A stretch of DNA of 64,000 nucleotides. Origin: an uncultured Blautia sp. (GTDB lineage: Bacteria > Bacillota > Clostridia > Lachnospirales > Lachnospiraceae). Below the pieces are notes generated by a model. That model saw nothing but the letters and a program-made list of their open reading frames with translations, did not search any database and had not been told where the DNA came from. The position numbers and the translations under genes were made by a program. The stretch lies in the NCBI GenBank assembly GCA_900549015.1, contig URMH01000008.1, positions 1 through 64,000 on the forward strand, in the 5' to 3' direction. Below, one piece after another: positions 51,613 through 60,698 of the stretch. Position 1 is the first letter of the stretch, and every line of letters begins with the position of its first letter.

Positions 51613-52434
51613 ATGAAGACAGACAGAAATGCGCCGGTAGGCGTGTTTGATTCCGGGGTGGGAGGGCTTACTGTTGCGCGTGAGATCATGCGTAATCTCC
51701 CCTCGGAGAAAATAGTATATTTTGGCGATACTGCCAGAGTGCCGTACGGCAGTAAATCAAAGGAGACGGTAATCCGGTATTCCCGCCAGATTATCCGTTT
51801 TCTGCAGGAACAGCAGGTAAAGGCGATTGTGGTGGCGTGTAATACAGCCAGTGCTTTCGCCCTTGATACAGTGAAAGATGAACTTGATATTCCCATACTG
51901 GGCGTGATCGAATCCGGTGCAAAAGTAGCGGCGGCAGAGACGAAGAATAAGCGCGTCGGTGTGATCGGAACGGAAGGAACCGTAGGAAGCGGGATTCACG
52001 AGGCATATTTAAAGCGCCTTGATAAAGAAATCCAGGTAATCGGGAAGGCATGTCCTCTTTTTGTTCCGCTTGTGGAAGAAGGCTGGCTTCACGATCCCGT
52101 GACAACGGAGGTTGCTTCCAGGTATTTAAGGGAGCTTCAGGAGGAAGAAATTGATACATTGATTTTAGGCTGTACCCATTATCCGCTTCTGCGTTCTACG
52201 ATCCGTCAGGTGATGGGGGAGGGAGTGCGCCTTGTAAACCCGGCGTATGAGACGGCGCTTGAGCTTGGAAGGCTTTTAAAGGAAAAAGAGCTTTTAAGCA
52301 CAGAGACAGAACATGAGGACTTTCCATATCGTTTTTATGTGAGCGATCTGGCGGATAAATTTAAAGATTTTGCAAATTCGATTCTGCCGTACGATGTGGA
52401 AATGACAAAGAAGATAGATATTGAGAAATATTAG
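51613..52434 (+). CDS. murI: Glutamate racemase
   Basis: A 273-residue enzyme that makes D-glutamate for peptidoglycan. The first catalytic cysteine is in VVACNTASAFALDTV and the second in LILGCTHYPLLRS. PVGVFDSGVGGLTVAREI is the conserved N-terminus. GGAGAAG precedes the ATG. It lies in the unit with the small unknown gene before it and DUF1934 after it. Confidence 0.95.
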   Translation: MKTDRNAPVGVFDSGVGGLTVAREIMRNLPSEKIVYFGDTARVPYGSKSKETVIRYSRQIIRFLQEQQVKAIVVACNTASAFALDTVKDELDIPILGVIESGAKVAAAETKNKRVGVIGTEGTVGSGIHEAYLKRLDKEIQVIGKACPLFVPLVEEGWLHDPVTTEVASRYLRELQEEEIDTLILGCTHYPLLRSTIRQVMGEGVRLVNPAYETALELGRLLKEKELLSTETEHEDFPYRFYVSDLADKFKDFANSILPYDVEMTKKIDIEKY

Positions 52435-52445
52435 GAGAGATACAT

Positions 52446-52892
52446 ATGGACAAAGAAGTGTTAATACATGTAAAAGGTCTTCAGCTTATAGACAGTACAG
52501 ATGAGCAGGAGCCTGTTGAGATCGTAGTTCCCGGAGAATATTATTTCCGGAATGGAAGCCATTACCTTCGTTTTGAGGAGATTCTGGAGGAATCTGCTCC
52601 GCCGACTGTAAACTATATTAAAATGTCACATAAGGGCGTGGAGGTACGGAAAAAAGGGCTGGTCAACGTACATATGGTTTTTGAGCAGGGAAAAAAGAAT
52701 ATGACTTATTATACTACGCCGTACGGCACACTTCAGATGGGGATCGCAGCCACAAATCTGGAGCTGGAAGAAACAGAGGGCGCAGTGAATATGAAAGTAG
52801 ATTATGCACTTGATATGAATGAGGAGCATGTTGCAGACTGTTATCTTTCCATACAGGCGCAGTCCAAAAACGCGGAGAATTTTTCGTTATAA
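52446..52892 (+). CDS. DUF1934 (YwiB) beta-barrel protein
   Basis: A 148-residue protein with the DUF1934 pattern: VLIHVKGLQLIDSTDEQEPVE at the start, YYFRNGSHYLRFEE, GKKNMTYYTTPYGTLQMGI, and DYALDMNEEHVADCYLSI. Members fold as a calycin-like beta barrel and are of unknown function, often near murI or arginyl-tRNA synthetase. It starts 11 bases after murI with GGAGAG and is the last gene before a bidirectional terminator. Confidence 0.88.
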   Translation: MDKEVLIHVKGLQLIDSTDEQEPVEIVVPGEYYFRNGSHYLRFEEILEESAPPTVNYIKMSHKGVEVRKKGLVNVHMVFEQGKKNMTYYTTPYGTLQMGIAATNLELEETEGAVNMKVDYALDMNEEHVADCYLSIQAQSKNAENFSL

Positions 52893-52902
52893 GAACAAAA
52901 GG

Positions 52903-52944
52903 AAAAGCTGGAACGCATCTGAAAAGATGAAGTCCCAGCTTTTT
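52903..52944. terminator. Bidirectional terminator
   Basis: AAAAGCTGG and CCAGCTTTT with inner GCATCT/AGATG pairing. It lies between the convergent DUF1934 and membrane-protein genes. Confidence 0.78.
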
Positions 52945-52947
52945 GAA

Positions 52948-53412
52948 TTATTTGCTGTCTTTTTTGTCTTTGTTCTTTTTGAATCTGGCGAACAGACCTT
53001 TTTTCTTTGGCGCCGGAGTTTCCAGAGAACCACGAATGCCTTTTACACCTACAATATATAAACCGCTTACTTCTGCCTTGATTTCTTTTTTTACGGGAAT
53101 CAGTTCGAAAACTTTTTCATCTGCGATTAAAATAGAAATCTTAGGACCAACCTTTGCTTTTACGATCGGAAGTTTGGAACGGCGCAGCATCTTAGGAGTC
53201 TGGTCGATAACCATCTGTGGAAGTCCGGATTCTTTCAGACGCATTCGCTTTTTATCAATTACCAGCATGGAAACGGTCTGTTTTGTTGCTTCGATTTGAG
53301 CCTGCTGTTCGTCCTGTTTCTTCTGTGCTTTTTTGCCCCAGAAATAAAGAGCAATGAGAGCGATCACAAGAATAATCAGAATGACCAGAAGGACGGTTGT
53401 TACTGTACTCAT
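52948..53412 (-). CDS. Membrane-anchored protein of unknown function
   Basis: A 154-residue protein with one N-terminal membrane segment (VTTVLLVILIILVIALIALYF), a short helix rich in glutamine (KKQDEQQAQIEATKQ), then a small beta-rich domain of about 75 residues (TVSMLVIDKKRMRLKESGLP; KVGPKISILIADEKVFELI; VSGLYIVGVKGIRGS). A basic tail follows (KKKGLFARFKKNKDKK). The topology puts the domain in the cytoplasm if the short N-terminus is outside. It looks like a conserved Lachnospiraceae protein, but I cannot name it. Confidence 0.7.
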   Translation of the reverse strand: MSTVTTVLLVILIILVIALIALYFWGKKAQKKQDEQQAQIEATKQTVSMLVIDKKRMRLKESGLPQMVIDQTPKMLRRSKLPIVKAKVGPKISILIADEKVFELIPVKKEIKAEVSGLYIVGVKGIRGSLETPAPKKKGLFARFKKNKDKKDSK

Positions 53413-53601
53413 AAGAATCCTCCTGAATATGTAAATAATTTCATAAGGTCTATTTTATCATTATTTATAAAAAAAGGCAATTCTTAATTATGCTTCTTTT
53501 TGGGACAAAAACAGTGGAAATTAAAGGCTTCAAAAGGTATAATAAGATATACGGAAAGCAAATACTATAGGAAAAGCATATACGAAGGAGCAAACAGATA
53601 G

Positions 53602-55131
53602 ATGGGTAAAAATGACAAAGATGAAAGAGAAGTGAAGAATGCAGAAGAGATTTCGGAGGAGTTTTCTGATGAGGAATATGAGAGACGCCGCGAGATAAGA
53701 AAAAAGAGGATGGAACTCCGCAGAAGAAAAGAACGGAGAAGGCGGAGAATACAGATGACGGCTGTTGTCATGGCCGCAGCTGCAATTACAGCAGGCAGCA
53801 TTTATGTGGGGGTTCGGGAAAAAGGAAAGACACAGGGAAAGGAAAATAAGGAAGCGCAGGCAGCGAATACAGGAAATACGTCTGGGAAAAATGCGAAAGC
53901 GGAGAATACAGATTCAAAGCAGAAAAAAGATAAACTGAAGGAGTCAGACGGCGCGCTTGGGAAAGCAGAGCTTCTTGCAGCACAGTACGATTATGACGGC
54001 GCGATCCAACTGTTAAAGAAAGAGCCGGATTATGAGAAAAATGAAAAAATGCAGGAGGCGGTAAAGAAATTTGAGGAGACAAAGGCAACCTGCGTATCCT
54101 GGCCGCTTGAGGAAGTAACGCATGTATTTTATCACACGATGATCGTGGATCCGAAAAAAGCTTTTGACGGAGATTATAAAGAAGCGGATTATAATCAGGT
54201 TATGACTACCATTGATGAGTTTAATAAAATCACCCAGGAAATGTACGACAGAGGATACGTCATGGTCAGTATTTATGATATGGCAAAGGCAGATGAAAAC
54301 GGCAATATGACGCCGGGAGAAATTCTTCTTCCTCCGGGAAAAATCCCGTTTGTTCTTTCCCAGGACGATGTGAGCTATTATCACTATATGGATGGAGATG
54401 GTTATCCGTCAAAACTCATTGTGGACGAGGAGGGGAAAGTCCGAAATGAGTATATAGAAGATGATGGAAGCGTTTCTGTGGGAGATTACGATATGGTTCC
54501 TCTAATTGACCGTTTTGTGGAGAAGCATCCTGATTTTTCTTACAGAGGGGCAAAGGGAATTGTGGCGCTTACAGGCTATAACGGGATTTTGGGATACCGC
54601 ACAGATATAAGTTATGAGACAAGACCGGACGACCTTGACGCGGATAAGGTAAAATGGCTGGAAGAGCATCCTGATTTTAATCTTGAGAAAGAGAGAGAGG
54701 AAGCGAAAAAGGTTGCCGATGCAATGAAGGAAAACGGCTGGCTGTTTGCAAGTCACACCTGGGGACATCAGAATGTGGGGACAGCTCCTCTTGAAAAGCT
54801 GCAGGCAGACACGAAGAAATTTAAAGAAAATGTAGATCCGATCATCGGAGGAACAGATATTATTATTTTTGCATTCGGTACAGATTTAACAGATTACGCA
54901 GATTATTCCGGTGATAAATTTGAATATTTCAAAAGCCAGGGATATAATTATTTCTGTAATGTAGATTCCAGCAAGTATTTCGTACAGATACGCGACCGGT
55001 ATTTCCGCCAGGGAAGGAGGAATCTGGACGGATACCGTATGTATTACAATCCGGAGATGCTGGAAGATCTGTTTGATGCAAAGGAAGTTTTTGATCCGGC
55101 AAGACCAACGCCGGTAAAACCTATGGGTTAA
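53602..55131 (+). CDS. Membrane-anchored divergent polysaccharide-deacetylase-like protein
   Basis: A 509-residue protein. It has a long charged cytoplasmic start (about 50 residues rich in Glu, Arg and Lys), one membrane anchor (TAVVMAAAAITAGSIYV), and a linker. An extracellular region with NodB-like elements follows. The first metal motif is replaced by PFVLSQDDVSYYHYMDGD (DD). The HxxxH metal motif is ASHTWGHQN. The RxPY motif that should follow is not seen; instead there is IIFAFGTD. An insert of about 120 residues separates the first two motifs. It is followed 42 bases later by a lipoprotein paralogue with the same layout. It probably acts on a cell-wall sugar or has lost catalysis. Confidence 0.78.
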   Translation: MGKNDKDEREVKNAEEISEEFSDEEYERRREIRKKRMELRRRKERRRRRIQMTAVVMAAAAITAGSIYVGVREKGKTQGKENKEAQAANTGNTSGKNAKAENTDSKQKKDKLKESDGALGKAELLAAQYDYDGAIQLLKKEPDYEKNEKMQEAVKKFEETKATCVSWPLEEVTHVFYHTMIVDPKKAFDGDYKEADYNQVMTTIDEFNKITQEMYDRGYVMVSIYDMAKADENGNMTPGEILLPPGKIPFVLSQDDVSYYHYMDGDGYPSKLIVDEEGKVRNEYIEDDGSVSVGDYDMVPLIDRFVEKHPDFSYRGAKGIVALTGYNGILGYRTDISYETRPDDLDADKVKWLEEHPDFNLEKEREEAKKVADAMKENGWLFASHTWGHQNVGTAPLEKLQADTKKFKENVDPIIGGTDIIIFAFGTDLTDYADYSGDKFEYFKSQGYNYFCNVDSSKYFVQIRDRYFRQGRRNLDGYRMYYNPEMLEDLFDAKEVFDPARPTPVKPMG

Positions 55132-55173
55132 TCAGTACAAAGGGGATTATAAATACGAAAGGGGAATTATTAA

Positions 55174-56586
55174 ATGAAAAAAAGGGGAATTGGCATATTA
55201 TTGTCGGTTCTTTGTGCATCTGTACTTCTTGGAGGCTGCAGTGTTCTTCCGTTTGAGGAGAAGTCCTTTTATTCAAAAGAGGGACCAAGGGCGGTGGATG
55301 CAAAGCCCAAGGCAACGGCAACACCTACACCGGAACCTTCAAAAGCGCCTGAAAAGAAAACAGAGAAAGAAAAAGAAAGTGAAAATCTGGACGAAGAAGG
55401 GAAAAAGATTCTGGCTCGTGCAGATAAGATGGCGGCACAATATAATTATGATAAAGCAATCAAGTATCTGAAAGAGCAGCCGGAATATGAAAACACAAAA
55501 GCTTTTCAGAAAGCGGTAACAGAATATGAAAATACAAGAGCAACTTGTGTAGAATATCCGCTTGAAGAAGTGACGCATGTATTTTTCCATACTTTGATCG
55601 TGGATACTTCAAAAGCCTTTGACGGGGATTCCGACGAGGCGGGATATAATCAGATGATGACAACTGTCAGTGAGTTTAATAAAATCATACAAAGCATGTA
55701 TGATAAAGGATACGTCCTTGTAAGTCCGCATGATATGGCAAAAGTGAATAAGGATGGAACCATGTCCAGGGGAAAGATCATGCTTCCGCCCGGAAAAAAA
55801 GCTTTTGTTCTTTCTCAGGACGATGTGAGCTATTATCACTATATGGACGGAGACGGCTTTGCCAGCAGAATGGTTCTTGATAAAAACGGGAATGTAAAAT
55901 GCGAATATAAGGAAGACGATGGTAGCGTTTCCGTGGGAGATTATGATATGGTTCCTCTTCTGGACAGTTTTGTGAAAAAGCACCCTGATTTCTCCTACAG
56001 AGGAAGAAAAGGAATCCTTGCGATGACCGGCTATAACGGTGTGTTTGGATACAGGACGGACAGCGCGTATAAAACAGGAAAAAATCTTCAGGATAATCAG
56101 AAAGAATTTCTGGAAAATAATCCGGATTTCAATTTCGATGAAGAAGTGAAAGATGCAAAAAAGATAGCGGAAGCCCTTAAGAAAAGCGGCTGGGAATTTG
56201 CAAGCCATACCTGGGGACATAAAAATGCTACAGAGTCAAGTGCAGAGGAGCTTCAGGCAGACAATGAGAAATGGGAAAAAAATGTAGCTCCGATCCTGGG
56301 AAAAACAGATATGATCATCTTTGCTTTTGGAGCAGACATCGGAAACTGGGAGAATTATTCTATGGATAATCCAAAGTTTGCATATTACAAGAGCAGGGGT
56401 TATAATTACTATTGCAATGTGGATTCCAATCAATACTGGGTCCAGATCACAGATGAATATTTCCGTCAGGGAAGAAGAAACCTGGACGGTTACAGAATGT
56501 ATTATAATCCGGATATGGTAAGCGATTTATTTGATGTATCAGAGGTATGGGATCCTTCCAGACCAACACCGGTACCGGAGATGTAG
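55174..56586 (+). CDS. Lipoprotein divergent polysaccharide-deacetylase-like protein (paralogue)
   Basis: A 470-residue paralogue of the preceding gene. Instead of a membrane anchor it has a lipoprotein signal ending LLGGC (cysteine about residue 22) and a proline-threonine linker (ATATPTPEPSKAPEK). The shared elements are YPLEEVTHVFFHTLIVD, AFVLSQDDVSYYHYMDGDGF, FSYRGRKGILAMTGYNGVFG, FASHTWGHKN, and FAFGADIG. Both proteins end with RQGRRNLDGYRMYYNPDM and DPSRPTP. They clearly arose by tandem duplication and then took different membrane attachments. The same loss of the third NodB motif occurs in both. Confidence 0.78.
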   Translation: MKKRGIGILLSVLCASVLLGGCSVLPFEEKSFYSKEGPRAVDAKPKATATPTPEPSKAPEKKTEKEKESENLDEEGKKILARADKMAAQYNYDKAIKYLKEQPEYENTKAFQKAVTEYENTRATCVEYPLEEVTHVFFHTLIVDTSKAFDGDSDEAGYNQMMTTVSEFNKIIQSMYDKGYVLVSPHDMAKVNKDGTMSRGKIMLPPGKKAFVLSQDDVSYYHYMDGDGFASRMVLDKNGNVKCEYKEDDGSVSVGDYDMVPLLDSFVKKHPDFSYRGRKGILAMTGYNGVFGYRTDSAYKTGKNLQDNQKEFLENNPDFNFDEEVKDAKKIAEALKKSGWEFASHTWGHKNATESSAEELQADNEKWEKNVAPILGKTDMIIFAFGADIGNWENYSMDNPKFAYYKSRGYNYYCNVDSNQYWVQITDEYFRQGRRNLDGYRMYYNPDMVSDLFDVSEVWDPSRPTPVPEM

Positions 56587-56675
56587 AATTGTGGAAGCAC
56601 GAAGTGCGAAACAATTCGTAAGGCATCGTCTAACTATAAGATTTGAACAAAGAACAACGCAGAAAGGAAGCGGAC

Positions 56676-57890
56676 ATGAAGAAAAAAGTATATCTTATGA
56701 TTTTAACAGTATGTATTGCATTTGCAGGAACAGCCTGCGGCACAAAGGAAAAAGCAGCAGAGGAAACAAAAATTTCTGAGGAAAAGACAGAAGAGGAAGA
56801 AGATACGAAGAAATCCGGGGAGGGAACACGCCTTGTTTCTGTGAAGGATATCGATAAATATATTACAATTGGACAGTATAAAGGTCTTTCTCTTGAGAAG
56901 GTAGTTGAAACCATCACAGATGCAGAGGTGGAAGGAAGTATCTCCCAGGATCTTGCGATGACTAAGGAAGAAGTAAAAGACGGCGTGGTAGAAGAGGGAG
57001 ATACCGTAGTTGTCAATTACGTAGGAACAGAAAACGGCAAGGAATTTAACGGCGGTTCTGCAGAAAATCAGGAAATCACAATTGGTTCCGGCGGCTATAT
57101 TCCGGGATTTGAGGACGGTATTCTGGGAATGAAAAAGGGAGAGACAAAAGATGTTCCCCTTACTTTCCCGGAGGATTATATTGAGCCGTCCATGGCCGGA
57201 AAAGATGTGGTATTTAAAATTACCCTGCAGTCCTTTAAGAGAGCTCCGGAATTAAACGACGACTGGGTGGCAAAGAATACAGACTTTAAGACAGTTGAAG
57301 AATATAAAGAGGATAAAAAGAAATTTCTTCAGAAAAGTGCAGAACAGATGGCGGAAAGCATTCTCTATCAGAATGCATGGAATCAGGTTTATGAAGCTTC
57401 TGAAGTAAAGGAATATCCGGAGAAAGATGTAGAAGAAGCATACGCAGAATTTGAGACGCAGATAAAGTCTTATGCAAAACAGGGTGGAATGGAACTGGAA
57501 GATTATCTGGAAAGCCAGCAGGTGTCTAAGGAAGCATTTGAGACACAATGCCAGGAGTATGCGGAGGCAAGAGTAAAACAGAATCTGATCCTTCAGGGAA
57601 TCATGGACGCAGAGGGTATGACTCTGGAAGATAAGGAAAGCCTTGCGGTTCAGGACGAGCTGATTCAAAATTATGGAGTGAAGGATCTTGCAGCTCTTGT
57701 GGACACATACGGACAGGCGTCTGTGGATACAACAATCGGGCTTATCCGTGTGGAACGATTTATTGCAGAGAATGCGAATATAGAAGAAAAGATTTCAGAA
57801 AACGGAACAGTAGGAGTAAGCGGAAACGGAAGTGTTTCAGCAGAAGGGGAAGAAGCAGCTTCCGAAGAGACTCCGACTGTAGAGCAGTAA
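56676..57890 (+). CDS. Lipoprotein FKBP-type prolyl isomerase, trigger-factor-like
   Basis: A 404-residue protein that starts at ATG 56676 (MKKKVYLMILTVCIAFAG) with AAAGGAAG upstream. The signal ends in a lipobox GTAC. Residues about 110-200 are an FKBP domain (EGDTVVVNYVGTENGKEFNGG; YIPGFEDGILGMKKGETKDV; LTFPEDY). The following helical region (APELNDDWVAKNTDFKTVEEY, EYPEKDVEEAYAEFETQ) resembles the C-terminal arms of trigger factor. So a trigger-factor-like chaperone seems to be displayed outside the membrane, where it could assist folding of secreted proteins, like PrsA. It has no ribosome-binding N-terminal domain. The tail is glutamate-rich. Confidence 0.85.
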   Translation: MKKKVYLMILTVCIAFAGTACGTKEKAAEETKISEEKTEEEEDTKKSGEGTRLVSVKDIDKYITIGQYKGLSLEKVVETITDAEVEGSISQDLAMTKEEVKDGVVEEGDTVVVNYVGTENGKEFNGGSAENQEITIGSGGYIPGFEDGILGMKKGETKDVPLTFPEDYIEPSMAGKDVVFKITLQSFKRAPELNDDWVAKNTDFKTVEEYKEDKKKFLQKSAEQMAESILYQNAWNQVYEASEVKEYPEKDVEEAYAEFETQIKSYAKQGGMELEDYLESQQVSKEAFETQCQEYAEARVKQNLILQGIMDAEGMTLEDKESLAVQDELIQNYGVKDLAALVDTYGQASVDTTIGLIRVERFIAENANIEEKISENGTVGVSGNGSVSAEGEEAASEETPTVEQ

Positions 57891-57936
57891 GCAATACAAA
57901 TTAAAATAATAAAAAGAAAAACGGGAGGCAAGTATT

Positions 57937-59040
57937 ATGATCATCAGAAATGGAGAGGTATTTCAGGAGGATGGTACTTTTTGTGTGAAAGATGTGTACA
58001 TTGAAAACAATAAGATTGTGGAGAGCGAGTCCCAGGTGACAGATAAAACAGTAGTGGACGCTTCCGGTCTGAAAGTAATTCCAGGTCTTGTCGATGTGCA
58101 CAGCCACGGGGCAGCAGGATTCGATTTCTGTGATGCAGATGTGGAAGGACTGAAAAAAATCCTGGAATACGAGAAAAAGAGCGGTGTGACCTCTTATTGT
58201 CCGACTTCTATGACGCTTCCTCTGGAACAGTTAAAGGAGATTTTTGCAACGATCAAAGAAGTGGGAGATTTTAAAGAAGGCGCGCATGTGCGCGGCATTA
58301 ATATGGAAGGACCTTTCCTTGCTTCCAGCAAAAAGGGCGCGCATGTAGAAGGATATATCAAAAAACCGATGGTGGAATTTTTCAGAGAACTGAATGAGGA
58401 TTCCGGGAATATGGTAAAACTTGTAACTCTGGCTCCTGATGCAGAAGGCGCAATGGAATTTATTGACGAAGTTCATGATGAAGTATGTATTTCTCTTGGA
58501 CATACAGCGGCAGATTATGAGACTTCAAGCGAGGCAATGAAAAGAGGCGCGCATCATGTCACCCATCTTTTTAATGCAATGAAGCCGTTTGGACACAGAG
58601 AACCGGGTCTTATCGGCGCAGCAAGAGACGATGAAAGCTGTATGGTGGAACTTATCTGTGACGGAATCCATATCCACCCGTCTGTTGTTCGCGCAACATT
58701 CGAAATGTTCGGACCGGAGAGAGTAGTTCTTGTCAGTGATTCCATGAGGGCGACAGGAATGGCAAACGGAACATACGAGCTTGGCGGTCAGGAGGTTACG
58801 GTAAAGGACAGAAAAGCCACATTAAAGAACGGAACGATCGCAGGCTCCGCGACAGATCTTTACGGCTGTATGTGCAAGGCGGTAGAATTTGGGATTCCTC
58901 TTGCAGAGGCAATTTTTGCAGTTACAAGAAACCCTGCAAAGAGTATTGGAATTTATAATGAGACAGGTTCCATCACTCCTGGAAAAGACGCCGATATTCT
59001 CCTGGTGACAGATGATCTGGAGCTGAAACAGGTGCTGTAA
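57937..59040 (+). CDS. nagA: N-acetylglucosamine-6-phosphate deacetylase
   Basis: A 367-residue amidohydrolase that removes acetate from GlcNAc-6-phosphate in amino sugar and cell-wall recycling. Metal and active-site motifs: GLVDVHSHGAAGFDFCDAD, GINMEGPFLASSKKGAH, SLGHTAADYE, HVTHLFNAMKPFGHREPG, and VLVSDSMRATG (catalytic Asp). The N-terminal strand segment IRNGEVFQEDGTF and the C-terminal GSITPGKDADILLV complete the family pattern. GGGAGG precedes the start. No nagB is adjacent. Confidence 0.95.
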   Translation: MIIRNGEVFQEDGTFCVKDVYIENNKIVESESQVTDKTVVDASGLKVIPGLVDVHSHGAAGFDFCDADVEGLKKILEYEKKSGVTSYCPTSMTLPLEQLKEIFATIKEVGDFKEGAHVRGINMEGPFLASSKKGAHVEGYIKKPMVEFFRELNEDSGNMVKLVTLAPDAEGAMEFIDEVHDEVCISLGHTAADYETSSEAMKRGAHHVTHLFNAMKPFGHREPGLIGAARDDESCMVELICDGIHIHPSVVRATFEMFGPERVVLVSDSMRATGMANGTYELGGQEVTVKDRKATLKNGTIAGSATDLYGCMCKAVEFGIPLAEAIFAVTRNPAKSIGIYNETGSITPGKDADILLVTDDLELKQVL

Positions 59041-59170
59041 GATTTAATAAAATCTTTAGATGAAAACCATTGTAATTATCTGCAAAATGAGCTATTATGG
59101 ATTTGGAAAATAAAACCGTACAAAAAACGTACAATATGAGTGATACAGACAAAGTGGGGAACGAAACAGA

Positions 59171-60469
59171 ATGGATAAGAGAGTTATACAGGAGAGGATG
59201 CGGCAGAAAAAACGCCAGATGCTGATACGAAAATATACCCGGCTGGCCACTTATGCAATAGCGGCAGTACTGGTTGTTGTATTTGTAATAAAAGGCGTGA
59301 TTTTTCCGATTATGAACCGCGGAGATGGAGAAAAAGACAAGAAATCTCAGGGTAAAACCATAGAAGTACAGGCTCAGACAGCAGAAGCAGATCCTAATGT
59401 AGCCATTCGCCAGCCGTTGAAGGGAAAGGGCGATGCCAGTAAGCTATCGGTAATGACTCCCGGTTGGCATGAAAGCGATGAAGGCCGTTGGTATCAGAAT
59501 GCGGACGGAACGTATTATGCAAATGGTTTTCAGGAAATAGACGGAGCAGAATATTCCTTTGACGAAAATGGTTATATACAGACCGGTTGGGTGACAAAGG
59601 GTGTGAAAGACTATTTCTTTAATGAAGATGGAACTTATAATAAAGAAAAGAAACGTCCGATGCTTGCACTGACATTTGATGATGGTCCGGGCGAGTATAC
59701 AGATGAGCTTCTTGATTGCCTTGAAGAAAATAATGCAAAAGCGACTTTCTTCATGCTGGGACCGAATGTGGAGTTATATCCGGATACGGTAAAAAGAATG
59801 CAGGAAATGGGATGTGAGATTGGAAGCCATTCCTGGCATCACTGGGATTTAATGACACTTGATGAAAATGGCATAGCGGAGGAGTTTTCGAAGACAGACG
59901 AAGCGCTTATCAAAGCCTGCGGACAGCCGGCTTCTGTGGCGAGAGCGCCTTATGGAAGCGCCGATCAGCACGTTTACGATATAGTGCAGAAACCATTCTT
60001 TATGTGGTCGCTTGATACGCTTGACTGGCAGCTTCTGGACGCACAGGCAGATTACGATGCAGTTATGAACGGAGATCTGACAGACGGTTCCATTATTCTG
60101 ATGCACGACATTCATGAGCCTTCTGTTCAGGCGGCTTTAAAGCTGATCCCTGATCTGGTTGCAAAGGGATATAAGCTTGTGACAGTAAGTGAGATGGCAG
60201 AGGCAAAAGGTGTAGACCTTCAGAATGCAAGTTATTCAGATTTCTGGCAGAGCAGTTTTGATAATGGTCTGGTAGCCGGTTATAAAGGAGAAGATGATTC
60301 TCTTACAGGCGGTTCAGAGGATGAAGTATCAGCTGATTCTCAGGGAACTGTTGAGGACGGAACCAGTGACGAAGTATCAGATGGTTCAGAAGGCAGTATG
60401 GACGAAAGCGGAGAAGGCGATAGTTCGAGAGAAGAAATGTCGGACGGAAGTTCGGGAGAAGAAGCTTAG
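59171..60469 (+). CDS. Membrane-anchored polysaccharide deacetylase with wall-binding repeats
   Basis: A 432-residue protein. N-terminal anchor YAIAAVLVVVFVIKGVIFPI (residues about 27-46). Residues about 95-150 carry two choline-binding-like repeats (EGRWYQNADGTYYANGFQEI; GAEYSFDENGYIQTGW). The NodB domain runs from about 160: TFDDGPGEYTDELLD (motif 1), GSHSWHHWDL (motif 2), ARAPYGSAD (motif 3), WSLDTLDWQ (motif 4), and IILMHDIHEP (motif 5). All catalytic elements are present. It should deacetylate peptidoglycan sugars and so raise lysozyme resistance. The last 60 residues are a Ser/Gly/Glu-rich tail. Confidence 0.9.
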   Translation: MDKRVIQERMRQKKRQMLIRKYTRLATYAIAAVLVVVFVIKGVIFPIMNRGDGEKDKKSQGKTIEVQAQTAEADPNVAIRQPLKGKGDASKLSVMTPGWHESDEGRWYQNADGTYYANGFQEIDGAEYSFDENGYIQTGWVTKGVKDYFFNEDGTYNKEKKRPMLALTFDDGPGEYTDELLDCLEENNAKATFFMLGPNVELYPDTVKRMQEMGCEIGSHSWHHWDLMTLDENGIAEEFSKTDEALIKACGQPASVARAPYGSADQHVYDIVQKPFFMWSLDTLDWQLLDAQADYDAVMNGDLTDGSIILMHDIHEPSVQAALKLIPDLVAKGYKLVTVSEMAEAKGVDLQNASYSDFWQSSFDNGLVAGYKGEDDSLTGGSEDEVSADSQGTVEDGTSDEVSDGSEGSMDESGEGDSSREEMSDGSSGEEA

Positions 60470-60523
60470 TAAAATTTCATACGGAAATACAATACTACAT
60501 AGCAGTTTAGGCTGCCGAGATAA

Positions 60524-60572
60524 GACAGGGACAGGGCACTGGGTAAAAGACAGGAACCGTCCCTGTTTTGTC
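60524..60572 (+). terminator. Terminator-like hairpin, possibly a REP-type repeat
   Basis: CAGGGAC and GTCCCTG (60526-60532 and 60559-60565) close a hairpin with further pairing and a TTTTG tail. The wording GACAGGGAC...GGAACCGTCCCTG resembles the dispersed 'GGGAC...AACCGTCCC' repeats seen in firmicute genomes near IS200-type genes. It ends the deacetylase gene. Confidence 0.5.
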
Positions 60573-60698
60573 GTTAAAACAACCAAAAATAATTGACGTG
60601 ATATGTACATATTGGTATAATATAACCATATATGATTGACCGAAAGTCATTTAGAATAAAATTGCAGATTTGAACAGATGCAGGGAATCGAGGACAAA

